This document shows positions 1 to 8,249 of a DNA stretch of 64,000 nt, one piece after another. Numbering within the stretch: the stretch's first letter is position 1; every line of letters starts with the position of its first letter. The DNA is from Janibacter sp. CX7 (lineage in GTDB: Bacteria; Actinomycetota; Actinomycetes; Actinomycetales; Dermatophilaceae): assembly GCF_024362365.1 (NCBI RefSeq), contig NZ_CP101464.1, positions 1,240,001 through 1,304,000 on the forward strand, written 5' to 3'. Under the pieces are notes generated by a model. It did not search any database. It was not told where the DNA came from and saw only the letters and a list, made by a program, of their open reading frames with translations. The translations under genes and the position numbers were made by a program.

Positions 1-1044
1 GCCGTGCGCGTGCCCGCCTGGGTGCACCGAGATCGAGCCCTTGCCGATGCCCGAGCCCTTGCGCGCCTCGTAGTCGCCGTCGACGTAGAACATGATCTCG
101 TCGCTGTCGACGTTGGAGTGGTAGTACGGCACCGGCACGGCGAGCTCGTGGTAGTCGACCTTGCGCGGCACGAAGTTGCAGATGACGAAGTTGTGCCCCT
201 CGAAGACCTGGTGCACCGGCGGGGGCTGGTGCACCTTGCCCGTGATCGGCATGTAGTCGCGGATGTTGAAGACGTAGGGGTAGAGGCAGCCGTCCCAGCC
301 CACGACGTCGAAGGGGTGCTCCGGCACCGTGTGGATCGTGCCGGCGATGCCGCTCGGGCCGCGCCCGCGGTGCTTGATGTGCACGTCGACGTCCTGCTCG
401 TCGACGAGCAGCGGCTCGGTCGGGCCGCGCAGGTCGCGCTCGCAGTAGGGCGCGTGCTCGAGCAGCTGGCCGTAGCGGGAGAGATAGCGCTTCGGCGGGG
501 CGATGTGGCTGCTCGCCTCGATCGCGTAGAGGCGCGCGGTCTCGCCCTCGCGCAGCACCCACCGGTGGATCGTCGCGCGGGGGATGATCGCGTAGTCGCC
601 CTCGGCCACCTCGAGCGCGCCGAACTGCGTCTCGAGCAGCGCCGACCCGCGCTCGACGTAGACGCACTCGTCCCCGACGGCGTTCTTGTAGAGCGGCGAG
701 GTGGCGCCGACGTGGGCGTAAGAGATGCGCACGTCGCCGTTGCCCAGGACGAGCCGGCGCCCGGTCACCGCATCGGTGGTCGCGGCCTGCTCGTCGGTGA
801 AGAGGTCGTGGAGCTTGAGGTGCCGGGGGAGCAGCGGCTCGTTGGGCGTGAGCGTCTGGTCGGGCAGCTCCCACGGTCGCGCCCCGACGATGCTCGACGG
901 GATGTGCCGGTGGTAGAGCAGCGAGCTGTCGGAGCTGAAGCCCTCCTCGCCCATGAGCTCCTCGGAGAGGATCCGGCCGTCGTCGTCCTTGAAGAGGGTG
1001 TGCCGCTTGTCCGGCACGGGTCCGACCTGGCGGTAGTGGGCCAT
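1..1044 (-). CDS. hmgA: Homogentisate 1,2-dioxygenase (3' end outside window)
   Basis: Opens the ring of homogentisate to maleylacetoacetate in tyrosine, phenylalanine and phenylacetate breakdown; a cytosolic non-haem iron cupin enzyme. The visible 348 codons start MAHYRQVGPVPDK and include the family blocks VGWDGCLYP, PYYHSNVDSDEIMFY (iron-ligand His and Glu region) and HPGGHAHG at the very edge. Bacterial short forms run to roughly 380-390 residues, so about 40 residues are missing beyond base 1. The ATG at 1044 has an AAGGAG ribosome site 6 bases upstream. It is the last visible gene of a same-strand run with a permease, P450 and IclR regulator, which suggests an aromatic-acid catabolic unit. 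Confidence 0.93.
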   Translation of the reverse strand, partial: MAHYRQVGPVPDKRHTLFKDDDGRILSEELMGEEGFSSDSSLLYHRHIPSSIVGARPWELPDQTLTPNEPLLPRHLKLHDLFTDEQAATTDAVTGRRLVLGNGDVRISYAHVGATSPLYKNAVGDECVYVERGSALLETQFGALEVAEGDYAIIPRATIHRWVLREGETARLYAIEASSHIAPPKRYLSRYGQLLEHAPYCERDLRGPTEPLLVDEQDVDVHIKHRGRGPSGIAGTIHTVPEHPFDVVGWDGCLYPYVFNIRDYMPITGKVHQPPPVHQVFEGHNFVICNFVPRKVDYHELAVPVPYYHSNVDSDEIMFYVDGDYEARKGSGIGKGSISVHPGGHAHG

Positions 1045-1111
1045 GGTCACTCCTTCGTCTGCGGCGGGGTCCCCGCCTGGTGGGTGTCGTGGGGTCGGGT
1101 GCGGAGGAGGG

Positions 1112-2692
1112 TCAGAAGGTCCCGACCGTCAGGCCGAGCGCGGTGACGACGACCAGGCCGATGAGCGGCACGACCACGGTCACGGCGAAGATGTCCTTGT
1201 AGGACTCACGGTGCGAGAGCCCGCAGACGAGCAGGAGCGTGATGATCGCTCCATTGTGGGGCAGTGAGTCGAAGCCCGTCGCGGCCATCGCGGTCACCCG
1301 GTGCATCAGCTCCATCGGGATCCCCTGCTCGGTCGCCATCTGCGCGAGCTGCTCGCCGAAGGTCGACAGCGTGATCGTCAGGCCACCGGACGCCGAGCCG
1401 GTGAGACCGGAGATGCCGGTCGTCGAGACCGCGGCGACGATGGCCGGGTTGTCGCTCACGCCGAAGAAGCCGTCGCGCACGGTGGCGAAGACGGCCAGCG
1501 ACGCGATGACCGCGCCGTAGGCCACCTCGCTCGCGGTGTTGAAGACCGGCAGGACGGCATTGCGGGCGCCCTCGGTGATCCCCTCGACGTACGAGGAGGC
1601 GGACCCCGGCCGCAGGGCGAAGACGAGCAGGATGCCGGCGAGCATCGCGACGGTCACCGACCAGATGCCGGTCACGGCGCTCAGGTCGGTGGCGCCGAAC
1701 TTCTCCTCGGCTAGGTAGCTGACGTCGAGGGCGGGGAAGACGACGTAGGTGCACAGCGCGTTGACCGCGACGATGACGAGGATCGGGGCGAGCCCGACAA
1801 GGCCGGCGAGGGCGGTGGGCCGCTGGCCAGTGCCCTCGGTGGCCATGGCCACGGCGGACGAAGGGGAGGGACGCTCGGCCATCGCGACCGCGGTGCGTGC
1901 GGGGCTGGTCTGCGTGGCGCCGGCACCGTCGTGCCCGTCGGCGTCGGGCCCGTCGCCGTCGAGCACGTCCGGGTCGGCGACCCGGGCGCCGCCGGTGGGC
2001 AGCGGGGTCCCGGTGCGCTCGGCCTCCTTGATCTCCGCCTCGGTCGGGTCGGCGAAGGACTCGCCGGCCGCGGCCAGCTGACGCTGACGACGCTCGAGCC
2101 ACAGCATGCCCAGACCGAAGACGACGACCGCGCCGAGCAGGCCCAGGCCGGGCGCGGCGAAGGTGTTCGTGCCGAAGAACTTCGTCGGGATCGTGTTGTG
2201 GATCTGCGGCGAGCCGGGCAGGGCCGCGGTGGCGAAGGTGAAGATGCCCAGCGCGATCGCGGCCGGCATGAGGCGACGCGGGATGTCGGCCTGCGCGAAG
2301 AGCGAGGTGGCGATCGGGAAGATCGTGAAGACGACGACCCATGCGCTCACGCCGCCGTAGGTGAGTAGAGCGGTCGCGAGCGTCGTGACGAGGATGGCGA
2401 AGCGCGGCCCGAGGACCCCGGAGATCCAGCCGGCGATGTCGTGGGCGTAGCCGCTGACCGTCATCAGCCGACCGAAGATCGCGCCGACGAGGAAGAGCGG
2501 GAAGAAGTTGGCCATGAAGCCGCCGAGCGCCGGCATGAAGACCTGCGTGTAGCTGGCGAGCAGCGGCGCGCCCGACATGAGGACGGCGATCGACGCCGCG
2601 ATGGGGGCGACGGCGATCACGGAGTGGCCGCGGTAGGCCAGCGTGATGAGCAGTGCCAGGGAGATGAAGATGCCCAGGAGTGCAATCGACAT
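1112..2692 (-). CDS. GntP-family permease, probably for an organic acid
   Basis: A 526-residue polytopic membrane protein with about 12 hydrophobic segments. The order (short N-terminal helix pair, long SGYAHDIAGW and GGVSAWVVVF segments, central charged loop at about 200-275, second hydrophobic half ending LIGLVVVTALGLTVG) matches the GntP gluconate/H+ symporter family. The central loop rich in Asp, Gly and Pro is longer than usual. An AAGG ribosome site precedes ATG 2692. It sits 67 bases upstream of hmgA and 41 bases downstream of the P450 on the same strand, so it probably imports the substrate of this pathway (an aromatic or other carboxylate) rather than gluconate; the substrate is inferred. 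Confidence 0.85.
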   Translation of the reverse strand: MSIALLGIFISLALLITLAYRGHSVIAVAPIAASIAVLMSGAPLLASYTQVFMPALGGFMANFFPLFLVGAIFGRLMTVSGYAHDIAGWISGVLGPRFAILVTTLATALLTYGGVSAWVVVFTIFPIATSLFAQADIPRRLMPAAIALGIFTFATAALPGSPQIHNTIPTKFFGTNTFAAPGLGLLGAVVVFGLGMLWLERRQRQLAAAGESFADPTEAEIKEAERTGTPLPTGGARVADPDVLDGDGPDADGHDGAGATQTSPARTAVAMAERPSPSSAVAMATEGTGQRPTALAGLVGLAPILVIVAVNALCTYVVFPALDVSYLAEEKFGATDLSAVTGIWSVTVAMLAGILLVFALRPGSASSYVEGITEGARNAVLPVFNTASEVAYGAVIASLAVFATVRDGFFGVSDNPAIVAAVSTTGISGLTGSASGGLTITLSTFGEQLAQMATEQGIPMELMHRVTAMAATGFDSLPHNGAIITLLLVCGLSHRESYKDIFAVTVVVPLIGLVVVTALGLTVGTF

Positions 2693-2732
2693 TGGTTGCC
2701 TTCGGTGTGGGTCGGTGGGTGGACGAAGGGGG

Positions 2733-5075
2733 TCAGAGCCCGAGGACGAGCCGGTCGCCGACTGCGCGCGAGCAGCACGACATCATCCGGTCGCCGGCTC
2801 GGCGTTCGGCTGTGGACAGGACGACGTCGCGGTGGTCGACCGCCCCGTCGAGGACCGGCACCTCGCAGGTGCCGCACAGGCCCTCCTCGCAGTTGGACGG
2901 GATCTCCCGGCCGGCGTCCCGCAGGGTCTGCAGGAGGGTGCGGTCGTTGGCGACGACGAGGTCGACGTCGGCGTCCTCCAGGTGCACGGTGAACTCGTGC
3001 TCCTGCTCGGGGTCGAGGGCGCCGAGCGTGGAGGAGAAGTGCTCGAAGACGACCGTGTCCTCCGGCCAGTCGTCGCTCCGTGCGGTGAGGTCGTCGATCA
3101 TCCGCTGGGGTCCGCAGGCGTAGACGTGCACCCGGCCCGCGCGCCCCTCCTCGGCGAGATCCCCCATGAGGCGACGCAGGTCGGCGCGGCCGCCCTCTCC
3201 GGAGCAGTGGACCAGCAGGTGCTCCCCGTGCTCGTCGGCGAGCTCGTCGAGGAAGGCCATCCGGGAGCGCTCGCGACCGAGGTAGTGGATCTCGTAGGGG
3301 ACACCGTCGCGTCGTGCCCGCGCCGCCATCGACCGGATCGGGGTGATCCCGATGCCACCGGCGACGAAGACAAGCCGATGGGCCTGGTCCGGCAGCCGGA
3401 AGTGGTTGCGCGGACCGCGGACGGTGAGGACCTCCCCTTCGCGCACGTGGTCGTGCACCCAGGTGGAGCCGCCACGCGACTCCTCCTCGCGCAGCACGGC
3501 GATCTCGTAGCGCTCGGGACGCGGGGCGTGCGGGACGGGGCAGCCCTCCGGCTGGACCGGCGCGGGCGGAGCACCGCACAGCGAGTACTGGCGCACGATG
3601 CCGGTGTCGCCGCACTCGATGTCGATGTGCGCACCGGGGGTGAAGGCCGGCAGGGCGGTGCCGTCGGCGCTCACGAGGGTGATGTGGCGGACCCCGTCGG
3701 CCGCGTCGACCACTCGCTCGACCCGCAGCGGGCGACTGTGGTGCGCCGCCGTCGGCTCGCCGATGTTGACCTGCAGCCGAGGCTGCAGGACCGCGGGGTC
3801 GGTGCGCTCGGGGTTGGCCGCCGGGTCCCACTCGACCCACAGGTGCTCCGGCCCGCGGAAGGAGGTGTTGGGCACGTAGGTGAAGTCCTGCTCGGCCAGC
3901 CGCATGTGCGGAAGCCGGGAGGTCAGCTCCTCGAGGAAGATCTGCATCTCCATGCGGGCGAGGTTCTTGCCCAGGCACTGGTGGGCGCCGTAGCCGAAGG
4001 TCAGGTGGTCGGCTGCGTCGTCACGGTGGACGTCGACGAGCTCGGGGTCCTCGAATCGTCGCGCGTCGTGGTTGCCCGACGACGAGACCATGAGGATGCG
4101 TGCGCCCTCGGGGATCGCGACCCCGCCGACCTCGGTGGCCCTGGTCGTGATGCGCCGCCAGGCGGCCTGGGAGCCGTTGTGCCGCAGGCACTCCTCGACG
4201 GCGTTGGGGATGAGCGAGGGGTCGGCGCAGATCTGGTCCCAGATGACGCGGTGCTCGAGCAGCAGCTTGACGGCGTTGGCGATGCCGTTGGCGGTGGTCT
4301 CGTGCGCGGCGACGATGCCGGCCATCATCATCGAGTGCAGGTAGGAGTCGGTGACGACCTCGGGCTGCTCACGCTGGGCCCGGATGCCGTACTGCATCCA
4401 CCCCTCGTCGTCGGGGCGCTGGCGCATCCGCTCGAGCACCCCGCCGGCGTACTGCCAGAAGTTGCCGACGGCGTGGGCGACGGCCACCTGCTCCTCGGGC
4501 TCGGGGCGCCCCCAGGTGTTGACGGTGTGCGCCACGGAGTACTCCCGCAGCTTCGGCTTGTCGTCGTCGGGCACCCCGAGGAACTCCAGTGCCACGGTGA
4601 GCGGGACCTCCCAGAACATCTCGTCGACGAGGTCGGCCCGGCCGGTGTCGACGAAGGCGTCGACGTGCTCGCGGACGAGTCGTCGGACCGCCGGCTCGTG
4701 GTGGGACAGGTGCTCGGGTGCGAAGGGAGCCATGAGCGCACGTCGTCGTTCCATGTGGGCCGGCTCGTCCTCGTTCACCAGGGTCCGGGCCATGCCGTAG
4801 CCGTAGGAGGCGAGCACCGCGTCGGCCTCGTCGCTCGTCGGCGTGATCTTCTCCAGCGCGACCGCGGGGGAGAAGGTGAGGTTGTCCCGGAAGATCGCCT
4901 TGATGTCGTCGTAGCGGGTGACGACCCAGTAGCCCAGCTGCGGTGACCAGAAGACCGGCTCCTCCTCGCGCGACCAGGCGACGTAGGCCGGCGGGTCCTG
5001 CTGGTAGCCGTCGCCGAAGGGGTCGAAGTCGGCCGCAGCCGCCGACACGGCTCCGGTGATGGGGCAGGTGGTCAT
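2733..5075 (-). CDS. Self-sufficient cytochrome P450 (P450-reductase-[2Fe-2S] fusion, CYP116B-like)
   Basis: One polypeptide of 780 residues carries the whole electron chain. Residues 1-430 are a P450: oxygen-activating helix AGIVAAHETT (about 252-261), ExxR pair EECLR (295-298) and haem loop FGYGAHQCLGKN with ligand Cys 367. Residues about 445-690 are a phthalate-dioxygenase-type FMN/NADH reductase (RQYSLCG, GGIGITPIRSM). The last 85 residues are a plant-type ferredoxin with CEEGLCGTC plus a later Cys. This order is that of P450-RhF/CYP116B enzymes. I chose ATG 5075 over an upstream in-frame ATG at 5105 because AAGGGAG lies about 10 bases upstream and the upstream stretch overlaps the operator. 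The neighbours suggest a monooxygenase that feeds homogentisate; the substrate is unknown. Confidence 0.92.
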   Translation of the reverse strand: MTTCPITGAVSAAAADFDPFGDGYQQDPPAYVAWSREEEPVFWSPQLGYWVVTRYDDIKAIFRDNLTFSPAVALEKITPTSDEADAVLASYGYGMARTLVNEDEPAHMERRRALMAPFAPEHLSHHEPAVRRLVREHVDAFVDTGRADLVDEMFWEVPLTVALEFLGVPDDDKPKLREYSVAHTVNTWGRPEPEEQVAVAHAVGNFWQYAGGVLERMRQRPDDEGWMQYGIRAQREQPEVVTDSYLHSMMMAGIVAAHETTANGIANAVKLLLEHRVIWDQICADPSLIPNAVEECLRHNGSQAAWRRITTRATEVGGVAIPEGARILMVSSSGNHDARRFEDPELVDVHRDDAADHLTFGYGAHQCLGKNLARMEMQIFLEELTSRLPHMRLAEQDFTYVPNTSFRGPEHLWVEWDPAANPERTDPAVLQPRLQVNIGEPTAAHHSRPLRVERVVDAADGVRHITLVSADGTALPAFTPGAHIDIECGDTGIVRQYSLCGAPPAPVQPEGCPVPHAPRPERYEIAVLREEESRGGSTWVHDHVREGEVLTVRGPRNHFRLPDQAHRLVFVAGGIGITPIRSMAARARRDGVPYEIHYLGRERSRMAFLDELADEHGEHLLVHCSGEGGRADLRRLMGDLAEEGRAGRVHVYACGPQRMIDDLTARSDDWPEDTVVFEHFSSTLGALDPEQEHEFTVHLEDADVDLVVANDRTLLQTLRDAGREIPSNCEEGLCGTCEVPVLDGAVDHRDVVLSTAERRAGDRMMSCCSRAVGDRLVLGL

Positions 5076-5090
5076 GCAGGGCACTCCCTT

Positions 5091-5125
5091 GTGCGGACAG
5101 CGCACGTTGTGTGCGTTCAGCGCAC
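5091..5125. promoter_or_regulatory. Paired IclR-type operator upstream of the P450
   Basis: Two copies of the palindrome GTGCG-N5-CGCAC lie at 5091-5105 and 5111-5125, exactly 20 bp apart, about two helical turns, so both face the same side of the DNA. They sit between the end of the iclR gene (5176) and the P450 start (5075). IclR proteins commonly bind short palindromes of this kind as dimers of dimers. That the adjacent IclR protein is the ligand-responsive binder is inferred. Confidence 0.6.
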
Positions 5126-5175
5126 AACCTAGAGCAGGCAGGAGTCCCGGTCAAGACCCGTTGAGCCGGGTGGGG

Positions 5176-5847
5176 TCAGAGTTGGGAGACGAGGTCCCGA
5201 GCCCGCTGCACGTGGGGGAGCAGGCTGTCGATGTCGAGGTCGGCAGGGGCCCCGAGGCGGATGACGCCGATCGAGCCCTCGACCTCGTCGGCGATGCTCC
5301 CCGTGCCGATGGCCAGGCCGACGGTGCCCGGCTGGACCTGGCCGTCGGAGACGGCATAGCCCAGCTCGCGGGCGACCCGCACGGCCTCGGCGTCGGTCGC
5401 TGCGGCGGGTCGCTGTGCGAGGATCGCGATGCCGTCGGCGCCGTGGGCGATCGGGTGGCGGGTGCCGATCTGGTAGCTGATGCCGATGGCGCCGCGCGCG
5501 CCCGGCTCGGCGACGGCGACGGCGACCGACTCGTCGCGGTCGGCGATCGAGACGAAGGCCGTGCAGCCCGTGCCGTCGGCGAGGTCCTGCACGAGCGGCT
5601 GCGCCGCCAGGCGGTACTGGCTCATGAAGCGTCCGGCGTAGGCGAGCGCGCCGGAGCCGAGCCGGTAGAGGCCGTCGCTGCCCTTGGCGACGAGGTGTCG
5701 CTGCTCGAGGGTCGCGAGCACCCGGTAGGCCCCGGCGCGGTGCACCCCGAGCTCGTCCGCGAGCGCCGCCGGGGAGGTGCCGCTCGTGCGCCGCGAGATG
5801 ATCTCGATCGCCTCGAGGCCGCGGTCGAGGGTCTGCAGGGTGCTCAT
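5176..5847 (-). CDS. IclR-family transcriptional regulator
   Basis: A 223-residue regulator. Residues 1-65 form a winged helix (EIISRRTSGTSPAALADELG, then HRAGAYRVLATLEQRHLV). The remainder is the GAF-like effector domain of IclR proteins (TGCTAFVSIADRDESVAV, PIAHGADGIAILA, VSDGQVQPGTVGLAI). It lies 12 bases downstream of the hydrolase gene and 100 bases upstream of the P450, all on one strand. The paired palindrome at 5091-5125 is its likely target. Proteins of this family usually sense an aromatic or short carboxylic acid of the pathway they control; here that would be an intermediate on the way to homogentisate. Confidence 0.9.
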   Translation of the reverse strand: MSTLQTLDRGLEAIEIISRRTSGTSPAALADELGVHRAGAYRVLATLEQRHLVAKGSDGLYRLGSGALAYAGRFMSQYRLAAQPLVQDLADGTGCTAFVSIADRDESVAVAVAEPGARGAIGISYQIGTRHPIAHGADGIAILAQRPAAATDAEAVRVARELGYAVSDGQVQPGTVGLAIGTGSIADEVEGSIGVIRLGAPADLDIDSLLPHVQRARDLVSQL

Positions 5848-5859
5848 GGCTCCCGCAGT

Positions 5860-6618
5860 CTACGCAGCAGGCAGGGTCGCCTCGATGGCTGCCAGCAGGC
5901 CGAGCGGCGACTCGAACATCGCGTAGTGCCCGGCGTCGGGCAGCACCGTCAGCTCGCAGCCGGGGATCTGCTCCAACCACGTCGCGCGCATCGTCTCCTC
6001 GCCGAGGGCCGGGTCGTGGGCGCCGGCGACGGCGCGCACGGGGATGCTCGGCGCGGGCAGCTCGTCGGCGAAGTCGGCCCCGGTCCACGAGGCGAGGTAG
6101 CCGGCCACGGCCTCTGGCGTGGAGTGCTCCTGCGAGTAGGCGGTCATCGCGTCGAGCCAGCTGCCGGGGTGCCGGTTGCCCGTCGTGAAGTCGATGATCG
6201 CGCGCCGGTTGCCCGGCTCCTGCGCGGCCCCGCCGAAGAGCGCCTGTCCGTCGGCGTCGAGCGGCACGCCGGACGCGGGCACGGGGGAGATGCCGACGAT
6301 CGCGGTGATGCGCTCGGGGTGCCGGCTCCAGGCGCGCAGCACCATGGCGCCGCCCATCGAGTGACCGACGAGCGCGAAGCTGTCCCAGCCGAGCTCGTCG
6401 GCCAGCGTGAAGACGTCGTCAGCGACGTCGTCGAGGGAGAAGTCGGTGGCCTCGCCCTGCCGCGCCCCGTAGCCGCGCAGGTCGAGGAAGGCGAAGGTGA
6501 AGGCCTCGGTGTCGACGAGATCGGGCAGGAGTCCCCACCCGTCGGCGCCGCCGAACCAGCCGTGCACGGCGATGACCTTGGTCGGGCCGTGGCCCACGAG
6601 AGTCGGGGAGATCGTCAT
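5860..6618 (-). CDS. Alpha/beta-fold hydrolase
   Basis: A 252-residue alpha/beta hydrolase. Visible features are the oxyanion-hole strand VIAVHGWFGGADGW near the N-terminus, the nucleophile elbow GHSMGG (Ser about 95), the acid region VAGAHDPALGEE and the C-terminal His in PDAGHYAMFE. Family members are esterases, lactonases, epoxide hydrolases or C-C hydrolases; the sequence alone does not choose. It is 12 bases upstream of iclR on the same strand and is probably part of the aromatic cluster, where a lactonase or esterase step would fit. ATG 6618 is the first start and the gene is compact against its neighbours. Confidence 0.85.
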   Translation of the reverse strand: MTISPTLVGHGPTKVIAVHGWFGGADGWGLLPDLVDTEAFTFAFLDLRGYGARQGEATDFSLDDVADDVFTLADELGWDSFALVGHSMGGAMVLRAWSRHPERITAIVGISPVPASGVPLDADGQALFGGAAQEPGNRRAIIDFTTGNRHPGSWLDAMTAYSQEHSTPEAVAGYLASWTGADFADELPAPSIPVRAVAGAHDPALGEETMRATWLEQIPGCELTVLPDAGHYAMFESPLGLLAAIEATLPAA

Positions 6619-6682
6619 TGACCGTCCTTGTCGTCGGGCGCGACGCGGCGGTCGCGCGCAGCTCGTCGAAGTGCTCCGGAGT

Positions 6683-7651
6683 CTACGCAGGGGCCGGGCG
6701 CCGGCGGCCGCCCCGCAGGAGCCGGCTCACTTCCGCGGCGGCGGGCCCGACGGCGTGCCCGAGCCGGGTGGCCGCCTCGACGTCGTCCTGGTGGCTGCCG
6801 CCGACGCAGACGGTCACCCCGTCGTGGTCGGCGAGGGTCCCGACGAGCGTGCGGGCCGCGCGGGCGTCCGGGCGCCGCGGCACGCCGATGACCACGCACC
6901 GCGCGGTGTGGGCCGTCAGAGCAGCGGTCCAGGCGTCGGTCGGCAGGTCGGCGCCCAGGTAGACGACGTCGACGCCCAGCCGACGCAGGGCGACGGCGAA
7001 GGCGAAGATCCCCAGCTCGTGGTGCGCCCCGGCGGGCAGGCCGACGATCACGCGTGGTCCACCGGTCCGGCTGGCGGCGGCGTCGAAGGCGGCAGCGAGC
7101 CGTCGCAGCACGGTGTGCGCGACGAGGTGCTCGCCGGCGACCGTGACCCGGCCGTCGGCCCAGGCTTCGCCGAGCTCGACGAGGGCGGGCATCAGCCAGT
7201 CGTCGACGACCGCCTCGAAGGAGCCGGTGGCGAATCGCTCGTCGAGAACCGCGGCGACCCCGGCCGGGTCCATCGCAGCGGCGGCGTCGAGCAGCCGCCG
7301 GGTCGCCTCGTCGCCGGACGAAGGCGGTGTGCTGAGGTGCGACGGAGGAGCCTCGACGTGGGGGCCGTCCGCCCGCGAGGGGGCGGGTGGGTCGGGGGTG
7401 GCCGATGGTGCGGGGGAGGGTGACCCCGTGCCGCTGTGGCGTCGGCCTGCCTCTGCCGCAGCATTGCTCGCCGTCCAGCCGTCGGCGACGAGCTCGGCCA
7501 TCGTGCGCAGCCGCGCCAGCGTCTCGTCGTCGTAGAGGCGGTATCCGGCTTCGGTGCGCTGCGGCTCGACCACGTCGTAGCGGCGCTCCCAGGCCCGCAG
7601 CGTGGCGGCGGGGACGCCGGTCAGCTCGGCGGCGCGTTTGATCGTGTACAT
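6683..7651 (-). CDS. carH: CarH/LitR-type MerR regulator with B12-binding light-sensor domain
   Basis: A 322-residue photoreceptor-type repressor. Residues 1-70 are a MerR winged helix (YTIKRAAELTGVPAATLRAW, ERRYDVVEPQRTEAGYRLY). A Pro/Ser-rich linker runs from about 72 to 112. Residues 113-195 are the cobalamin-cap four-helix bundle with the diagnostic W-x9-E-H motif (Trp164, Glu174, His175). Residues about 200-315 are a B12 Rossmann fold whose HHELG supplies the probable cobalt ligand (His211). In CarH/LitR proteins adenosylcobalamin stabilises a DNA-bound tetramer in the dark and light breaks it. It lies 21 bases downstream of the SRPBCC gene, and the repeats at 8123-8182 are its likely operator. 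Part of the linker is encoded by a 25-bp repeat found again at 38050. Confidence 0.9.
   Translation of the reverse strand: MYTIKRAAELTGVPAATLRAWERRYDVVEPQRTEAGYRLYDDETLARLRTMAELVADGWTASNAAAEAGRRHSGTGSPSPAPSATPDPPAPSRADGPHVEAPPSHLSTPPSSGDEATRRLLDAAAAMDPAGVAAVLDERFATGSFEAVVDDWLMPALVELGEAWADGRVTVAGEHLVAHTVLRRLAAAFDAAASRTGGPRVIVGLPAGAHHELGIFAFAVALRRLGVDVVYLGADLPTDAWTAALTAHTARCVVIGVPRRPDARAARTLVGTLADHDGVTVCVGGSHQDDVEAATRLGHAVGPAAAEVSRLLRGGRRRPAPA
7331..7355 (-). repeat. 25-bp repeat, copy 1 (inside carH linker)
   Basis: These 25 bases recur identically at 38050-38074. Read on the minus strand they begin CGAGGCTCC and end CACCTCAGC, with GAGG/CCTC ends able to pair. Here they encode part of the disordered linker of the B12 regulator, so the element appears to have been tolerated as an in-frame insertion. 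Confidence 0.6.
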
Positions 7652-7672
7652 CGGGGGGGTCCTCCGGCTCCG

Positions 7673-8110
7673 TCACAGCCGTGGCAGCACCCGGGCGAGC
7701 GCCTGCTCGGCGTCGTCACCCAGGCGCGTCAGCGGGCGCCGGAGCAGCGGCGTGGCCAGCCGGGCGAGTCCCTTGAAGCGGAAGTCGGCCTCGTAGACGA
7801 GCGCGCTACCCCTCCCGCCGGTACCCGGGCGGATCGACATCCGGTCGTGCACGACGACGCTCGAGTTCTCCCCGCGCATGACGACGAGCCGGTCCGGCTG
7901 CAGGTCGACGGTGACGTAGGTCAGCTCGGTCTCGCGTCCGCGGAAGACGGAGCGGTTGCGGTAGCGGCTGCCGACTCCGCCGTCGCCCTCGACGAGGGTC
8001 GTCTGGAGCGTGCCGGGGTCCCACTCCTCGCTCGTGGTGAAGTCGCTGAGGTAGGCGAAGACGGCACTCGGGGGGGTGTCGGGGGCGGGGATCGTGCGGG
8101 TGATCTTCAC
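7673..8110 (-). CDS. SRPBCC-family (START-like) protein
   Basis: A 145-residue single-domain protein of the polyketide cyclase/dehydrase-like SRPBCC fold: N-terminal strand MKITRTIPAP followed by AVFAYLSDF, the central WDPG turn, alternating strands, and a long C-terminal helix LARLATPLLRRPLTRLG. These proteins form a deep hydrophobic pocket for lipids or other ligands; the ligand is unknown. It is the first gene of the minus-strand transcript leading into carH (21-base gap) and faces the lipid-modifying operon across a shared promoter region. SRPBCC genes are recurrent partners in actinobacterial light-induced clusters, which fits a role on a membrane-derived lipid. Confidence 0.82.
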   Translation of the reverse strand: MKITRTIPAPDTPPSAVFAYLSDFTTSEEWDPGTLQTTLVEGDGGVGSRYRNRSVFRGRETELTYVTVDLQPDRLVVMRGENSSVVVHDRMSIRPGTGGRGSALVYEADFRFKGLARLATPLLRRPLTRLGDDAEQALARVLPRL

Positions 8111-8122
8111 GGCGAACCATCC

Positions 8123-8182
8123 TTGGACAAAGGTTTGACATGCGGGCAGATCTCACCCTACCTTTTGGACAAAGGTTGAACA
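8123..8182. promoter_or_regulatory. Divergent promoter with 11-bp-spaced CarH-type direct repeats
   Basis: Two pairs of direct repeats stand at 8123-8129 (TTGGACA) with 8134-8140 (TTTGACA), and at 8165-8171 (TTGGACA) with 8176-8182 (TTGAACA); within each pair the spacing is exactly 11 bp, as in characterised CarH operators. They cover a plus-strand promoter (TTGACA 8135-8140, 18-bp spacer, TACCTT 8159-8164) and a minus-strand promoter (TTGTTC complement of 8178-8183, 17-bp spacer, TAGGGT complement of 8155-8160). Repression of both directions by the adjacent B12 regulator in the dark is inferred. Confidence 0.65.
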
Positions 8183-8249
8183 ATCCTTGCGGCCCTTCGG
8201 CGACGAACCCGTGAGGTCCCCCCCTTCGTCCCCCGTTGGAGCGCACGAC

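Noticed and set aside
4..1146. A 380-codon plus-strand frame over the hmgA region
   Set aside because: Antisense shadow; the minus strand encodes a clear homogentisate dioxygenase.
2643..4946. A 767-codon open frame on the plus strand opposite the P450 fusion
   Set aside because: It is the mirror of a high-GC gene: Val/Gly/Asp/Arg-rich, no domain, and the opposite strand has unmistakable P450, reductase and ferredoxin motifs.
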